64,000 bases of DNA from Streptacidiphilus jiangxiensis (GTDB taxonomy: Bacteria; Actinomycetota; Actinomycetes; Streptomycetales; Streptomycetaceae). The translations under genes and the position numbers were made by a program. Under the pieces are notes generated by a model. It saw only the letters and a program-made list of their open reading frames with translations, was not told the origin of the DNA and ran no database searches. This document shows positions 33,123 through 40,325 of this stretch, piece after piece (position 1 is the stretch's first letter; each line of letters starts with the position of its first letter). Where the stretch lies: contig NZ_FOAZ01000004.1 of the NCBI RefSeq assembly GCF_900109465.1, positions 62,001 through 126,000 on the forward strand, in the 5' to 3' direction.

Positions 33123-34619
33123 ATGACCGGAACCGGCCACGCCGTCGTGCTCGGCGCAGGCTTCGCCGGGCTGCTGGCCGCCGCCGCGCTTGCGGACCAC
33201 GCCGAGCGGGTCACCCTGGTGGAGCGGGACGTGCTCCCGGCACAGCCCCCCTGGCCGGCGGGCCCGTTCTGCGGGGTGCCGCAGGCGCGACACGGGCACC
33301 TGCTGCTCCAGTCGGGCGCCACCGCGCTCGAGCGGCTGCTGCCGGGCTTCACCGCCGAGCTGTCGCAGGCGGGAGCACGGCGGCTCGCCATGCCGGGGGA
33401 CCTGCTCGCGCTCACCGCCGCCGGCTGGCTGCCGCGGACCGGGGAGGCGTCCCACGCCTGGAGCCTCAGCCGGAACCTGCTGGACTCCCTGGTCCGCACC
33501 CGGACGCTGCGGCGGCCGGCCGTCACCGTCCTCGCGCGGACCCGCGCCACCGGGCTCGTCGGTGACGCCCGCCGGGTCACAGGCGTGCGGCTGCGCTCGC
33601 TCGACGCCGGGACGGACCGCACCCTCGCCGCCGACCTCGTCGTCGACGCGACCGGCCGCGGCTCCGCCGCGCCGCGCTGGCTGGAGGAGCTGGGTCTCAC
33701 CCCGCCGACCGAGGAGCGGGTCGACTGCGGGCTCGTCTACGCCACGCAGCTGGTCCAGCCACCCGAGCCGCTCGCCCACGACTTCCCCAGCGTCTCGGTG
33801 CAGACCGGAGCCGGACACGGGCCCGGACGGTCCGGCGTCGTCTTCCCGATCGAGGACGGCCGCTGGCTGGTCTCCCTGTCCGGCACCCGCGGCGCCGAAC
33901 CGGGCCTCGGCCAGGCCGCCTTCCACGCCTTCGCCCGCGCCCTGCCCTCCCGGCTGCTCGCCGACCTGCTGGAGCTGTCCGAGCCGCTGGACCGGATCCA
34001 CCGCTTCGGCAACACCGCCGACCGGCGCCGCCGCTATGACCGGCTGGTACGCGGCAACGGCCACTGGCCCGAGGGCTTCGTGGTCGTCGGCGACGCCGTC
34101 GGCCACACCAATCCCTCCTACGGCCATGGGCTGTCGGTGGCGGCCCTCGGCATCGCCGCATTCGCCGCCGAGCTGGACCGGCGCGGCCTGTGCGCCCCGG
34201 GGCTCGGCCGACGCGTTCAGCAGCGCCTGGCGGTCGCCGGCCGGGCCGCGTGGACCTTCGCCGTCGGCCAGGACCTCCTCTACCCCGGCGTCGTCGGAGC
34301 CTCCCCGACCACCGCCGACCTGCGCGCCGCGCGGCTGGGGGAGCGACTGCACCGGGCCGCGTTCCGGCCCGAGGGGCGCCGGCCCGCGGACGACGCCCTC
34401 CTCGCCGACCTGGTCCGGATCGGCACCCTGACCGCCTCCCCTGCGGCCCTGCTCCGCACCGCCCCCCGCGCCCTGCTGCGTCGCGCCGGGGCCGCCTCCG
34501 CGACCGCCTCCGGCGCCGCCTCCCGAGCCGCGGTCCGGGTGCCGGCCGTCCCCGCGCCACCGCTGACCGCCCACGAGCGCTCGGCCCTCTCCCTGGCCCG
34601 GGCGGTCGCGCCCGTGTGA
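33123..34619 (+). CDS. LasC/Lsd18/MonCI-like flavin epoxidase
   Basis: A 498-residue FAD monooxygenase that looks like polyether epoxidases, which epoxidise alkenes before ring closure. Signs are [13 protein letters not shown], the family phrase [34 protein letters not shown] and [20 protein letters not shown]. In this gene set the likely task is epoxidation of an alkene in the prenyl chain, giving the trigger for cyclisation. A second epoxidation, beside the UbiH-like enzyme, would allow ether-ring formation. The C-terminal ~60 residues are Ala/Arg-rich and perhaps amphipathic. The ATG at 33123 follows AGGAAAGGAAGG. It stands apart from the operon by 250 bases and is the last biosynthetic gene; miaB starts 17 bases after its stop. 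Confidence 0.83.
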   Translation: MTGTGHAVVLGAGFAGLLAAAALADHAERVTLVERDVLPAQPPWPAGPFCGVPQARHGHLLLQSGATALERLLPGFTAELSQAGARRLAMPGDLLALTAAGWLPRTGEASHAWSLSRNLLDSLVRTRTLRRPAVTVLARTRATGLVGDARRVTGVRLRSLDAGTDRTLAADLVVDATGRGSAAPRWLEELGLTPPTEERVDCGLVYATQLVQPPEPLAHDFPSVSVQTGAGHGPGRSGVVFPIEDGRWLVSLSGTRGAEPGLGQAAFHAFARALPSRLLADLLELSEPLDRIHRFGNTADRRRRYDRLVRGNGHWPEGFVVVGDAVGHTNPSYGHGLSVAALGIAAFAAELDRRGLCAPGLGRRVQQRLAVAGRAAWTFAVGQDLLYPGVVGASPTTADLRAARLGERLHRAAFRPEGRRPADDALLADLVRIGTLTASPAALLRTAPRALLRRAGAASATASGAASRAAVRVPAVPAPPLTAHERSALSLARAVAPV

Positions 34620-34624
34620 GCCCT

Positions 34625-34630
34625 TACCCT
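34625..34630 (+). promoter_or_regulatory. Likely -10 element for leaderless miaB
   Basis: TACCCT lies 6 bases before a GTG at 34637, the TAnnnT-N6/7-start arrangement of leaderless actinomycete genes. No clear -35 is seen, since that zone is inside the epoxidase gene. Confidence 0.5.
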
Positions 34631-34636
34631 TGCTGT

Positions 34637-36145
34637 GTGAGCGAGGGTGTGATGAGCGACAGCAGAAGCTACGAGATCCGTACCTACGGATGTCAGATGA
34701 ACGTCCACGATTCGGAGCGGCTCTCCGGTCTGCTGGAGGACGCCGGCTACGTCCGTGCCGCCGACGGCGGTGAGGCGGACGTGGTCGTGTTCAACACCTG
34801 CGCCGTGCGCGAGAACGCGGACAACCGCCTCTACGGCAACCTGGGCCGCCTCGCCTCGGTCAAGGCGCAGCACCCGGGCATGCAGATCGCCGTCGGCGGC
34901 TGCCTGGCCCAGAAGGACCGGGACACCATCGTCAAGAAGGCCCCCTGGGTCGACGTCGTCTTCGGCACCCACAACATCGGCCACCTCCCCGCGCTGCTGG
35001 AGCGCTCGCGGGTCCAGGAGGAGGCCCAGGTCGAGATCCTGGAGTCGCTGGAGGTCTTCCCCTCGACGCTGCCGACGCGACGCGAGTCCGCCTATGCGGC
35101 GTGGGTCTCCATCTCCGTCGGCTGCAACAACACCTGCACCTTCTGCATCGTCCCCGCCCTGCGCGGCAAGGAGAAGGACCGCCGTAGCGGCGAGATCCTC
35201 GGCGAGGTCGCGGCGCTGGTGAACGAGGGCGTCGTCGAGGTCACCCTGCTCGGCCAGAACGTCAACGCCTACGGCTCCGACATCGGCGACCGTCAGGCCT
35301 TCGGCAAGCTGCTGCGCGCCTGCGGCGAGATCGACGGCCTCGAGCGGGTCCGCTTCACCTCCCCGCACCCCAAGGACTTCACCGACGACGTCATCGCCGC
35401 GATGGCGGAGACCCCGAACGTGATGCACCAGCTGCACATGCCGCTGCAGTCCGGCTCCGACGAGGTCCTGCGCGCGATGCGCCGCTCGTACCGGCAGGAG
35501 CGCTACCTCGGCATCATCGAGCGGGTGCGGGCGGCGATGCCCGACGCGGCGATCACCACGGACATCATCGTGGGCTTCCCTGGCGAGACCGAGGAGGACT
35601 TCGAGCAGACGATGGAGGTCGTCCGCCGCGCCCGCTTCGCGCAGGCCTTCACCTTCCAGTACTCCAAGCGTCCCGGCACGCCGGCGGCGGAGATGGAGAA
35701 CCAGATCCCCAAGGAGGTCGTCCAGGCCCGCTACGAGCGCCTGGTCGAGCTGCAGGAGCAGATCTCCTGGGAGGAGAACAAGAAGCAGGTCGGCCGCACC
35801 CTGGAGGTGCTGGTCGCCGAGGGCGAGGGTCGCAAGGACGAGGCCACCGCCCGCCTGTCCGGGCGGGCGCCCGACAACCGGCTCGTGCACTTCACCCGTC
35901 CCGAGGAGCCGGTCCGACCCGGTGACATGGTGACGGTGGAGATCACCTACGCCGCCCCCCACCACCTCCTCGCGGAGGGCCCCACCCTCTCCGTCCGCCG
36001 CACCCGCGCGGGCGACGCCTGGGAGCGCCGCCAGGCGCAGGCCGCGGCGGCGAGCGCGAAGCCGGCGGGCGTCATGCTCGGCCTCCCCACCATCGGCGCC
36101 CCGGCGCCGGCGCCCGCGGCGGAGTCCAAGGGCTGCGCCTGCTGA
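34637..36145 (+). CDS. miaB: tRNA-2-methylthio-N6-dimethylallyladenosine synthase MiaB
   Basis: A 502-residue radical-SAM methylthiotransferase that adds the 2-methylthio group to N6-isopentenyl-A37 of tRNAs, after MiaA. The N-terminal domain holds the auxiliary-cluster cysteines in [14 protein letters not shown] and GGCLAQ. The radical-SAM cluster is CNNTCTFC, and a TRAM RNA-binding domain ends the protein. The C-terminal GCAC tail after an Ala/Pro-rich linker is common in streptomycetes. The start GTG 34637 was chosen from the leaderless promoter pattern; an ATG at 34652 with GAGGG upstream is the alternative. miaA lies about 1.3 kb downstream. The gene abuts the biosynthetic cluster with almost no spacer. 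Confidence 0.93.
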   Translation: MSEGVMSDSRSYEIRTYGCQMNVHDSERLSGLLEDAGYVRAADGGEADVVVFNTCAVRENADNRLYGNLGRLASVKAQHPGMQIAVGGCLAQKDRDTIVKKAPWVDVVFGTHNIGHLPALLERSRVQEEAQVEILESLEVFPSTLPTRRESAYAAWVSISVGCNNTCTFCIVPALRGKEKDRRSGEILGEVAALVNEGVVEVTLLGQNVNAYGSDIGDRQAFGKLLRACGEIDGLERVRFTSPHPKDFTDDVIAAMAETPNVMHQLHMPLQSGSDEVLRAMRRSYRQERYLGIIERVRAAMPDAAITTDIIVGFPGETEEDFEQTMEVVRRARFAQAFTFQYSKRPGTPAAEMENQIPKEVVQARYERLVELQEQISWEENKKQVGRTLEVLVAEGEGRKDEATARLSGRAPDNRLVHFTRPEEPVRPGDMVTVEITYAAPHHLLAEGPTLSVRRTRAGDAWERRQAQAAAASAKPAGVMLGLPTIGAPAPAPAAESKGCAC

Positions 36146-36263
36146 ACCGGGTTTCGGCACGGGAGCCGGTTGCCCGGTGCGGACGGCCCTGCGCGTTGAG
36201 GACCATCGCATGTCGGCGGCCTGTCGCCCCCGCGCGGCGGAGCCGCACAGGCAGAGCCTCCCG

Positions 36264-36288
36264 CCCCTGGCGGCCACGCCGCCAGGGG
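36264..36288 (+). terminator. Perfect 10-bp hairpin after miaB
   Basis: CCCCTGGCGG (36264-36273) and CCGCCAGGGG (36279-36288) pair around a 5-base loop, followed by TTGC. It lies in the gap of about 195 bases between miaB and the next gene. Confidence 0.7.
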
Positions 36289-36305
36289 TTGCTGCAACTG
36301 GCCGG

Positions 36306-36333
36306 TTGTCGTGCGGCGTTCTGCGGGTAGGGT
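36306..36333 (+). promoter_or_regulatory. Promoter TTGTCG-N16-TAGGGT, leaderless
   Basis: TTGTCG (36306-36311) and TAGGGT (36328-36333) are spaced 16 bases, and the ATG at 36341 follows 7 bases after the -10. This is a vegetative-type promoter with a probable leaderless start. Confidence 0.6.
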
Positions 36334-36340
36334 CGGGATC

Positions 36341-37048
36341 ATGTTCGTCGCCGCCGCAGTCTGCCCCTGCCCGCCGCTGCTGGTGCCCGAGGTCGCCGTC
36401 GGGGCCGCACCGGAGCTGGATCCGCTGCGGGAGGCCTGCGACGAGGCGTTGCGCGAGCTGCTCGCGCAGAAGCCGGACCTGATCTGGGTGATCGGCCCGG
36501 GCCCCGACCACCGGCTGTTCGACCGGGGTGGGGTCGGCGGTTTCCAGGGCTTCGGGGTCGACCTGACCGTGGGTCTGGGGGAGCGGCACGAGGGCGACAC
36601 CCTGCCCGCCTCCCTCGCCGTCGGCGCCTGGCTGCTGGAGCGTGCGGGCTGGGCGGGCCCGGCCCGCGCCCTCGCGGTGCCGGACTACCTGGAGTGGCCG
36701 ATCTGCCGTGAGAACGGCACCGAGCTGCGCGATGCCGCGCCGCGCGTCGCGCTGCTCGTGCTCGGCGAGGGCAGCGCCCGCCGCACCGTCAAGGCTCCCG
36801 GGTACCTGGACGAGCGGGCCGAGCCCTTCGACGCCGCGGTCGCGGCGGGCCTCGCCGCCGGCGCCCTGCCGGAGCTCGACGCGGAGCTGGCGTTCGAGCT
36901 GATGGCGTCCGGCCGCGCCCCGTGGCAGGTGCTGACAGGTGCCGCCGGCAGCGACGAGCAGCCGGCCGCTTCGGCTCGGCTGCTCTACGACGACGCCCCG
37001 TACGGCGTCGGCTACTTCGTCGCGTCCTGGTTGTCCTCGGGCGTCTGA
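36341..37048 (+). CDS. Class III extradiol dioxygenase B-like domain protein, function unknown
   Basis: A 235-residue protein of a family conserved next to miaA/miaB in streptomycetes and resembling the catalytic (LigB/MEMO-like) fold of class III extradiol dioxygenases. Visible are the opening AAAVCPCPPLLVPEVAVG and IWVIGPGPDHRLFD, then LAVGAWLLERAGW and an APYGVGYFVASW end. The usual iron-binding His pair is not obvious, so catalysis is uncertain. It is transcribed alone from a leaderless promoter. Its last 37 bases overlap, tail to tail, the antitoxin-like gene on the other strand. Confidence 0.7.
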   Translation: MFVAAAVCPCPPLLVPEVAVGAAPELDPLREACDEALRELLAQKPDLIWVIGPGPDHRLFDRGGVGGFQGFGVDLTVGLGERHEGDTLPASLAVGAWLLERAGWAGPARALAVPDYLEWPICRENGTELRDAAPRVALLVLGEGSARRTVKAPGYLDERAEPFDAAVAAGLAAGALPELDAELAFELMASGRAPWQVLTGAAGSDEQPAASARLLYDDAPYGVGYFVASWLSSGV

Positions 37049-37323
37049 TCCGGGGCCGCGTCGGTCGGCTTCTCGTCCTTCGGCTTCTCGGTCGCCTCGC
37101 CCTGGATGGTCTCCTGCGGTCCGCCCATCTTGTTGACGGCGTCCTTGGCCTTGTTGCGGCCCAGGTCGATCTGGGACTTGTACTTGCCCTTGGTGGCCTT
37201 GTCGGCCATGTCGCCGACCTTGTCCACTCCCGCGCCGATCTGTGACTTGTGGCTGCCGGCGTAGTCGGTGGCCTTCTTGGTGGCCTGGTTCATGGCTTCC
37301 TTGAGGGAGTCCGTGATGCCCAT
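37012..37323 (-). CDS. MT0933/Rv0909-like antitoxin-family small protein
   Basis: A 103-residue hydrophilic protein, rich in Lys, Asp, Gln and Ala, with the helical pattern MGITDSLKEAMNQATKKATD and GVDKVGDMADKATKGKYKSQ found in the Rv0909/MT0933 antitoxin family. A charged Glu/Lys/Pro tail follows. The start at 37323 has AAGGAA upstream on the minus strand. No partner toxin gene is adjacent, so a genuine toxin-antitoxin role is doubtful; related single proteins are common in Streptomyces. It converges on and overlaps the preceding gene by 37 bases. Confidence 0.75.
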   Translation of the reverse strand: MGITDSLKEAMNQATKKATDYAGSHKSQIGAGVDKVGDMADKATKGKYKSQIDLGRNKAKDAVNKMGGPQETIQGEATEKPKDEKPTDAAPDQTPEDNQDATK

Positions 37324-37427
37324 GACCGCTCCGTTCCTTGCCGAGGGCTCGAGAGCCCAGAACCGGGCAATAAGCCCATCAATACCCATATGGTATTTCC
37401 GCTCGACGGATTTGCCAGACTAGAGGG

Positions 37428-38375
37428 GTGACCAGTCCCGCTCCCGCGTCCCCCGCACCGGCCCTCGGCCGGGCCCGCGTCGTCGCCGTCGTCGGCGCCA
37501 CCGCCGTCGGCAAGTCCGACCTGGGCGTCGCCCTTGCCCGGCATCTCGGCGGAGAGGTCGTGAACACCGACTCCATGCAGTTGTACCGGGGCATGGACAT
37601 CGGCACCGCCAAGCTCACCCTGGACGAGCGCGGGGGCGTGCCGCACCACCTCCTCGACATCTGGGATGTCACCGAGGCCGCCAGCGTCGCCGAGTACCAG
37701 CGTCTGGCGCGTAAGCAGATCGACGCGCTGCTCGCCGAGGGTCGCACGCCGATCCTGGTCGGCGGATCGGGCCTGTACGTGCGCGCCGCGATCGACGAGC
37801 TGGAGTTCCCCGGCACCGATCCCGAGGTCCGCGCCCGGCTGGAGGCGGAGCTGGAGGAGCACGGCTCCGGCGCGCTGCATGCCCGCCTCGCGGCGGTCGA
37901 CCCGCAGGCCGCGCTGGCCATCCTGCCCAGCAACGGCCGCCGCATCGTCCGCGCGCTCGAGGTCGTCGAGATCACCGGCCTGCCGTTCACCGCCAACCTG
38001 CCCGGCCACGACTCCGTCTACGACGCCGTGCAGATCGGCGTCCGCATGCCGCGCCCGCTGCTGGACGAGCGGATCGCGCTGCGCGTGGACCTGATGTGGG
38101 AGGGCGGCCTGATCGACGAGGTCCGCGCGCTGGAGGCCCAGGGTCTGCGCGAGGGGCGCACCGCCGCGCGGGCGCTCGGCTACCAGCAGGCCCTGGCCCA
38201 GCTGGACGGCGACTACGACGAGACGGAGGCCCGCGCCGAGACGGTTCGGGCCACGCGGCGGTTCGCGCGCCGCCAGGAGTCGTGGTTCCGCCGCGATCCG
38301 CGCGTCCACTGGTTGGACCGCGACCCCGCGACTCCGGCCGCCGAGATGCTGGAGCAGGCCCTCGCCCTGTTCTGA
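37428..38375 (+). CDS. miaA: tRNA dimethylallyltransferase MiaA
   Basis: A 315-residue transferase that adds the dimethylallyl group to A37 of tRNAs reading UNN codons, the substrate for MiaB. It has the P-loop GATAVGKS, DSMQLYRGMDIGTAK (substrate-binding and catalytic Asp) and GGSGLYVRA. The YQQALAQLDG and FARRQESWFRRD motifs lie near the end. The start is GTG 37428, with AGAGGG just before it. The ~12-residue Ala/Pro leader before the fold is normal in streptomycetes. It is read in the same direction as miaB and dapF. Confidence 0.95.
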   Translation: MTSPAPASPAPALGRARVVAVVGATAVGKSDLGVALARHLGGEVVNTDSMQLYRGMDIGTAKLTLDERGGVPHHLLDIWDVTEAASVAEYQRLARKQIDALLAEGRTPILVGGSGLYVRAAIDELEFPGTDPEVRARLEAELEEHGSGALHARLAAVDPQAALAILPSNGRRIVRALEVVEITGLPFTANLPGHDSVYDAVQIGVRMPRPLLDERIALRVDLMWEGGLIDEVRALEAQGLREGRTAARALGYQQALAQLDGDYDETEARAETVRATRRFARRQESWFRRDPRVHWLDRDPATPAAEMLEQALALF

Positions 38376-38603
38376 GCGGTCCCGTCCACCTGTCGACCGC
38401 TGGTCGGCCAGCATTCGCACGTCTGTTGCCGACGATCGGACGCCCGGTTACGACCTGATCACGTCATGGCCACGGATCACCGAGAACGCCATGTGCGGGC
38501 GTCGCCGCACACCCGCGCCGTGCCATCATCGAGCATCGAGAGCATCGGTGGTCCGGTGGAGCGTGAACTCCCCGGCGAATGGCGCAGGGGAGGCCGCGTG
38601 TCC

Positions 38604-39098
38604 ATGGATACCGGCCCCGACACGCATCGCCTCCCGGACGACCCCTTCGACTCCGAGGACCAGGACGCGGTGCAGGCACAGGAGCTTCGAGCACGGGAAC
38701 TGACGCCGCTTCCGTCGCTGCCCGCGCAGGACGAGAACGCGCTGCACCCCCGTGAGCTGCGCCCCGAGGGGCGCCTGCGGGTCTGGCAGGTTCTCCCGAT
38801 CGCCGCGCTGGCCATCCTCGGCTCACTGATGTTCGCCTTCCCGTTGGCCTTCGAGGGCGGCGCAGGCGGTTCCGGCGACTCCGGCGGCAGTCTGGTCGGC
38901 ATGCTGGGTCTGCTGCTGACCGCCGCCTCCGCGGGCTGGGGCGCGATGGCCGCGCGCCGAGCCGGCTACGTCTTCCCCGGCCTGCCGCGCGCCGGTTCCG
39001 GCAAGCGCGCCGGCTGGCGGCCGTTGCTCGCCTACACGGCGACGGCGCTGGTCCTGCTCGCCCTGGGCCTCTGGCGCGTCGCCCACCTGCACGGGTAG
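38604..39098 (+). CDS. Hypothetical integral membrane protein
   Basis: A 164-residue protein of unknown function. The N-terminal 65 residues are acidic and polar (HRLPDDPFDSEDQDAVQAQE). Three hydrophobic segments follow: VWQVLPIAALAILGSLMFAF, VGMLGLLLTAASAGWGAM and LLAYTATALVLLALGLWRV. The layout suggests an inner-membrane protein with a cytoplasmic N-tail. ATG 38604 lies 10 bases after GGGGAGG; a GTG at 38598 in the same frame is possible. It lies between miaA and dapF in the same direction, a position where streptomycetes have a similar small membrane gene. I recognise no domain. Confidence 0.65.
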   Translation: MDTGPDTHRLPDDPFDSEDQDAVQAQELRARELTPLPSLPAQDENALHPRELRPEGRLRVWQVLPIAALAILGSLMFAFPLAFEGGAGGSGDSGGSLVGMLGLLLTAASAGWGAMAARRAGYVFPGLPRAGSGKRAGWRPLLAYTATALVLLALGLWRVAHLHG

Positions 39099-39163
39099 TT
39101 CCCCCGCACGGTCGGCGCCGGAGGCTGCTGCAGCCGCCACGTGGGGCGCGATGTGATCACCCG

Positions 39164-39169
39164 TACCAT
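39164..39169 (+). promoter_or_regulatory. Likely -10 element for leaderless dapF
   Basis: TACCAT is followed after 7 bases by GTG 39177, the leaderless start pattern. No good -35 is visible. Confidence 0.45.
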
Positions 39170-39176
39170 GGATCAC

Positions 39177-40055
39177 GTGAACGACATGGTGAAGGGCATC
39201 CGCTTCCTCAAGGGCCACGGGACCGAGAACGACTTCGTCATCCTCCCCGACCCCGACGGTCTGCTGGAGCTGAGCCCCGCCCAGGTGGCGCTCCTCTGCG
39301 ACCGCCGCGCCGGTCTCGGCGCGGACGGCATCCTGCGCGTGGTCCGTTCCGCCGCGCACCCCGAGGCGCGCGAGCACGCCGAGGCCGCACCCTGGTTCAT
39401 GGACTACCGCAACGCCGACGGCAGCATCGCCGAGATGTGCGGCAACGGCGTCCGCGTCTTCGCCCGCTACCTCGTCGAGGCCGGGCTGGTCGAGCCCGGG
39501 GAGTTCGCCGTCGCCACCCGCGCCGGCGTGCGCCACGTCCGCACCTCCGCGGAGGGCGACGTCACCGTCGGCATGGGCAGGGCACTGCTGCCCGGCCCGG
39601 ACACCGGTATCGAGGTGACCGTCGGCGACCGCCACTGGCCCGCGCACAACGTGAACATGGGCAACCCGCACGCGGTCGCCTTCGTCGAGGACCTCGCCCA
39701 CGCCGGCAACCTGTTCGGCGCACCCGAGGTCGCCCCCGCCGCCGTCTACCCCGAGGGCGTCAACGTCGAGTTCGTCGTGGACCGCGGCCCGCGCCACGTC
39801 GCGATGCGCGTGCACGAGCGCGGCTCCGGCGAGACCCGCTCCTGTGGGACGGGCACCTGCGCGGTGATGGTCGCGACGGCCCGCCGCGACGGCGTGGACC
39901 CGGCCGTGACGGGTGAGCCCGCGACGTACACCGTCGACGTGCCCGGCGGGCGCCTGGTCATCACCGAGCGCCCGGACGGCGTCATCGAGATGACCGGCCC
40001 GGCCGTGATCCTCGCAGAGGGCGAGTTCGACGCCGACTGGCTCGCCCGCGCCTGA
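39177..40055 (+). CDS. dapF: Diaminopimelate epimerase
   Basis: A 292-residue cofactor-independent epimerase that converts LL- to meso-diaminopimelate for lysine and peptidoglycan. The two catalytic cysteines are in MCGNGVRVFARY and SCGTGTCAVM. The N-terminal KGHGTENDF and the central NVNMGNPHAVAF complete the substrate site. The GTG at 39177 was chosen because of the TACCAT element 7 bases before it; ATG 39168 and ATG 39186 are in-frame alternatives and no strong ribosome site favours any. It is followed by a repeat-filled 270-base gap. Confidence 0.93.
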   Translation: MNDMVKGIRFLKGHGTENDFVILPDPDGLLELSPAQVALLCDRRAGLGADGILRVVRSAAHPEAREHAEAAPWFMDYRNADGSIAEMCGNGVRVFARYLVEAGLVEPGEFAVATRAGVRHVRTSAEGDVTVGMGRALLPGPDTGIEVTVGDRHWPAHNVNMGNPHAVAFVEDLAHAGNLFGAPEVAPAAVYPEGVNVEFVVDRGPRHVAMRVHERGSGETRSCGTGTCAVMVATARRDGVDPAVTGEPATYTVDVPGGRLVITERPDGVIEMTGPAVILAEGEFDADWLARA

Positions 40056-40113
40056 CCTCCGAGGGGCCGCCCCCGCGCGGCGTGAGGCCACCTGGTCCGG
40101 GTTGGTTCGGCGC

Positions 40114-40166
40114 GATCCGCCGTGATCCAACGGATCCAACGGATCAAGCGGATCCGCCGTGATCCG
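40114..40166 (+). repeat. Iterated GATCC repeats between dapF and the RelA/SpoT gene
   Basis: A roughly 9-base unit, GATCCAACG and variants (GATCCGCCGT, GATCAAGCG), repeats six times from 40114. The set is also nearly palindromic because GATCC and GGATC alternate. A -10-like TAGCAT (40271-40276) lies further downstream, before the RelA/SpoT start. Confidence 0.65.
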
Positions 40167-40325
40167 GTGAACCTCTTATCCTTGCCAACCGAGGGCCGGT
40201 TCAAATCCCCCGAATGGGTGATCAAGGTGACGTTGGGAACACGTGGCGTCGCTGTGTGTGTTGCACTCGCTAGCATGGACCACCGGAGCTGCCGCCTGCG
40301 CCGGTGATCGCTGCCGGAGGTGCGC

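Noticed and set aside
37012-37323. Functional toxin-antitoxin pair
   Set aside because: Only an antitoxin-like protein is present; its neighbour is a dioxygenase-fold protein read on the other strand, not a toxin.
40114-40166. GATCC block as an intrinsic terminator of dapF
   Set aside because: The AAC spacers do not pair and stems would be only 5-7 bp; called a repeat instead.
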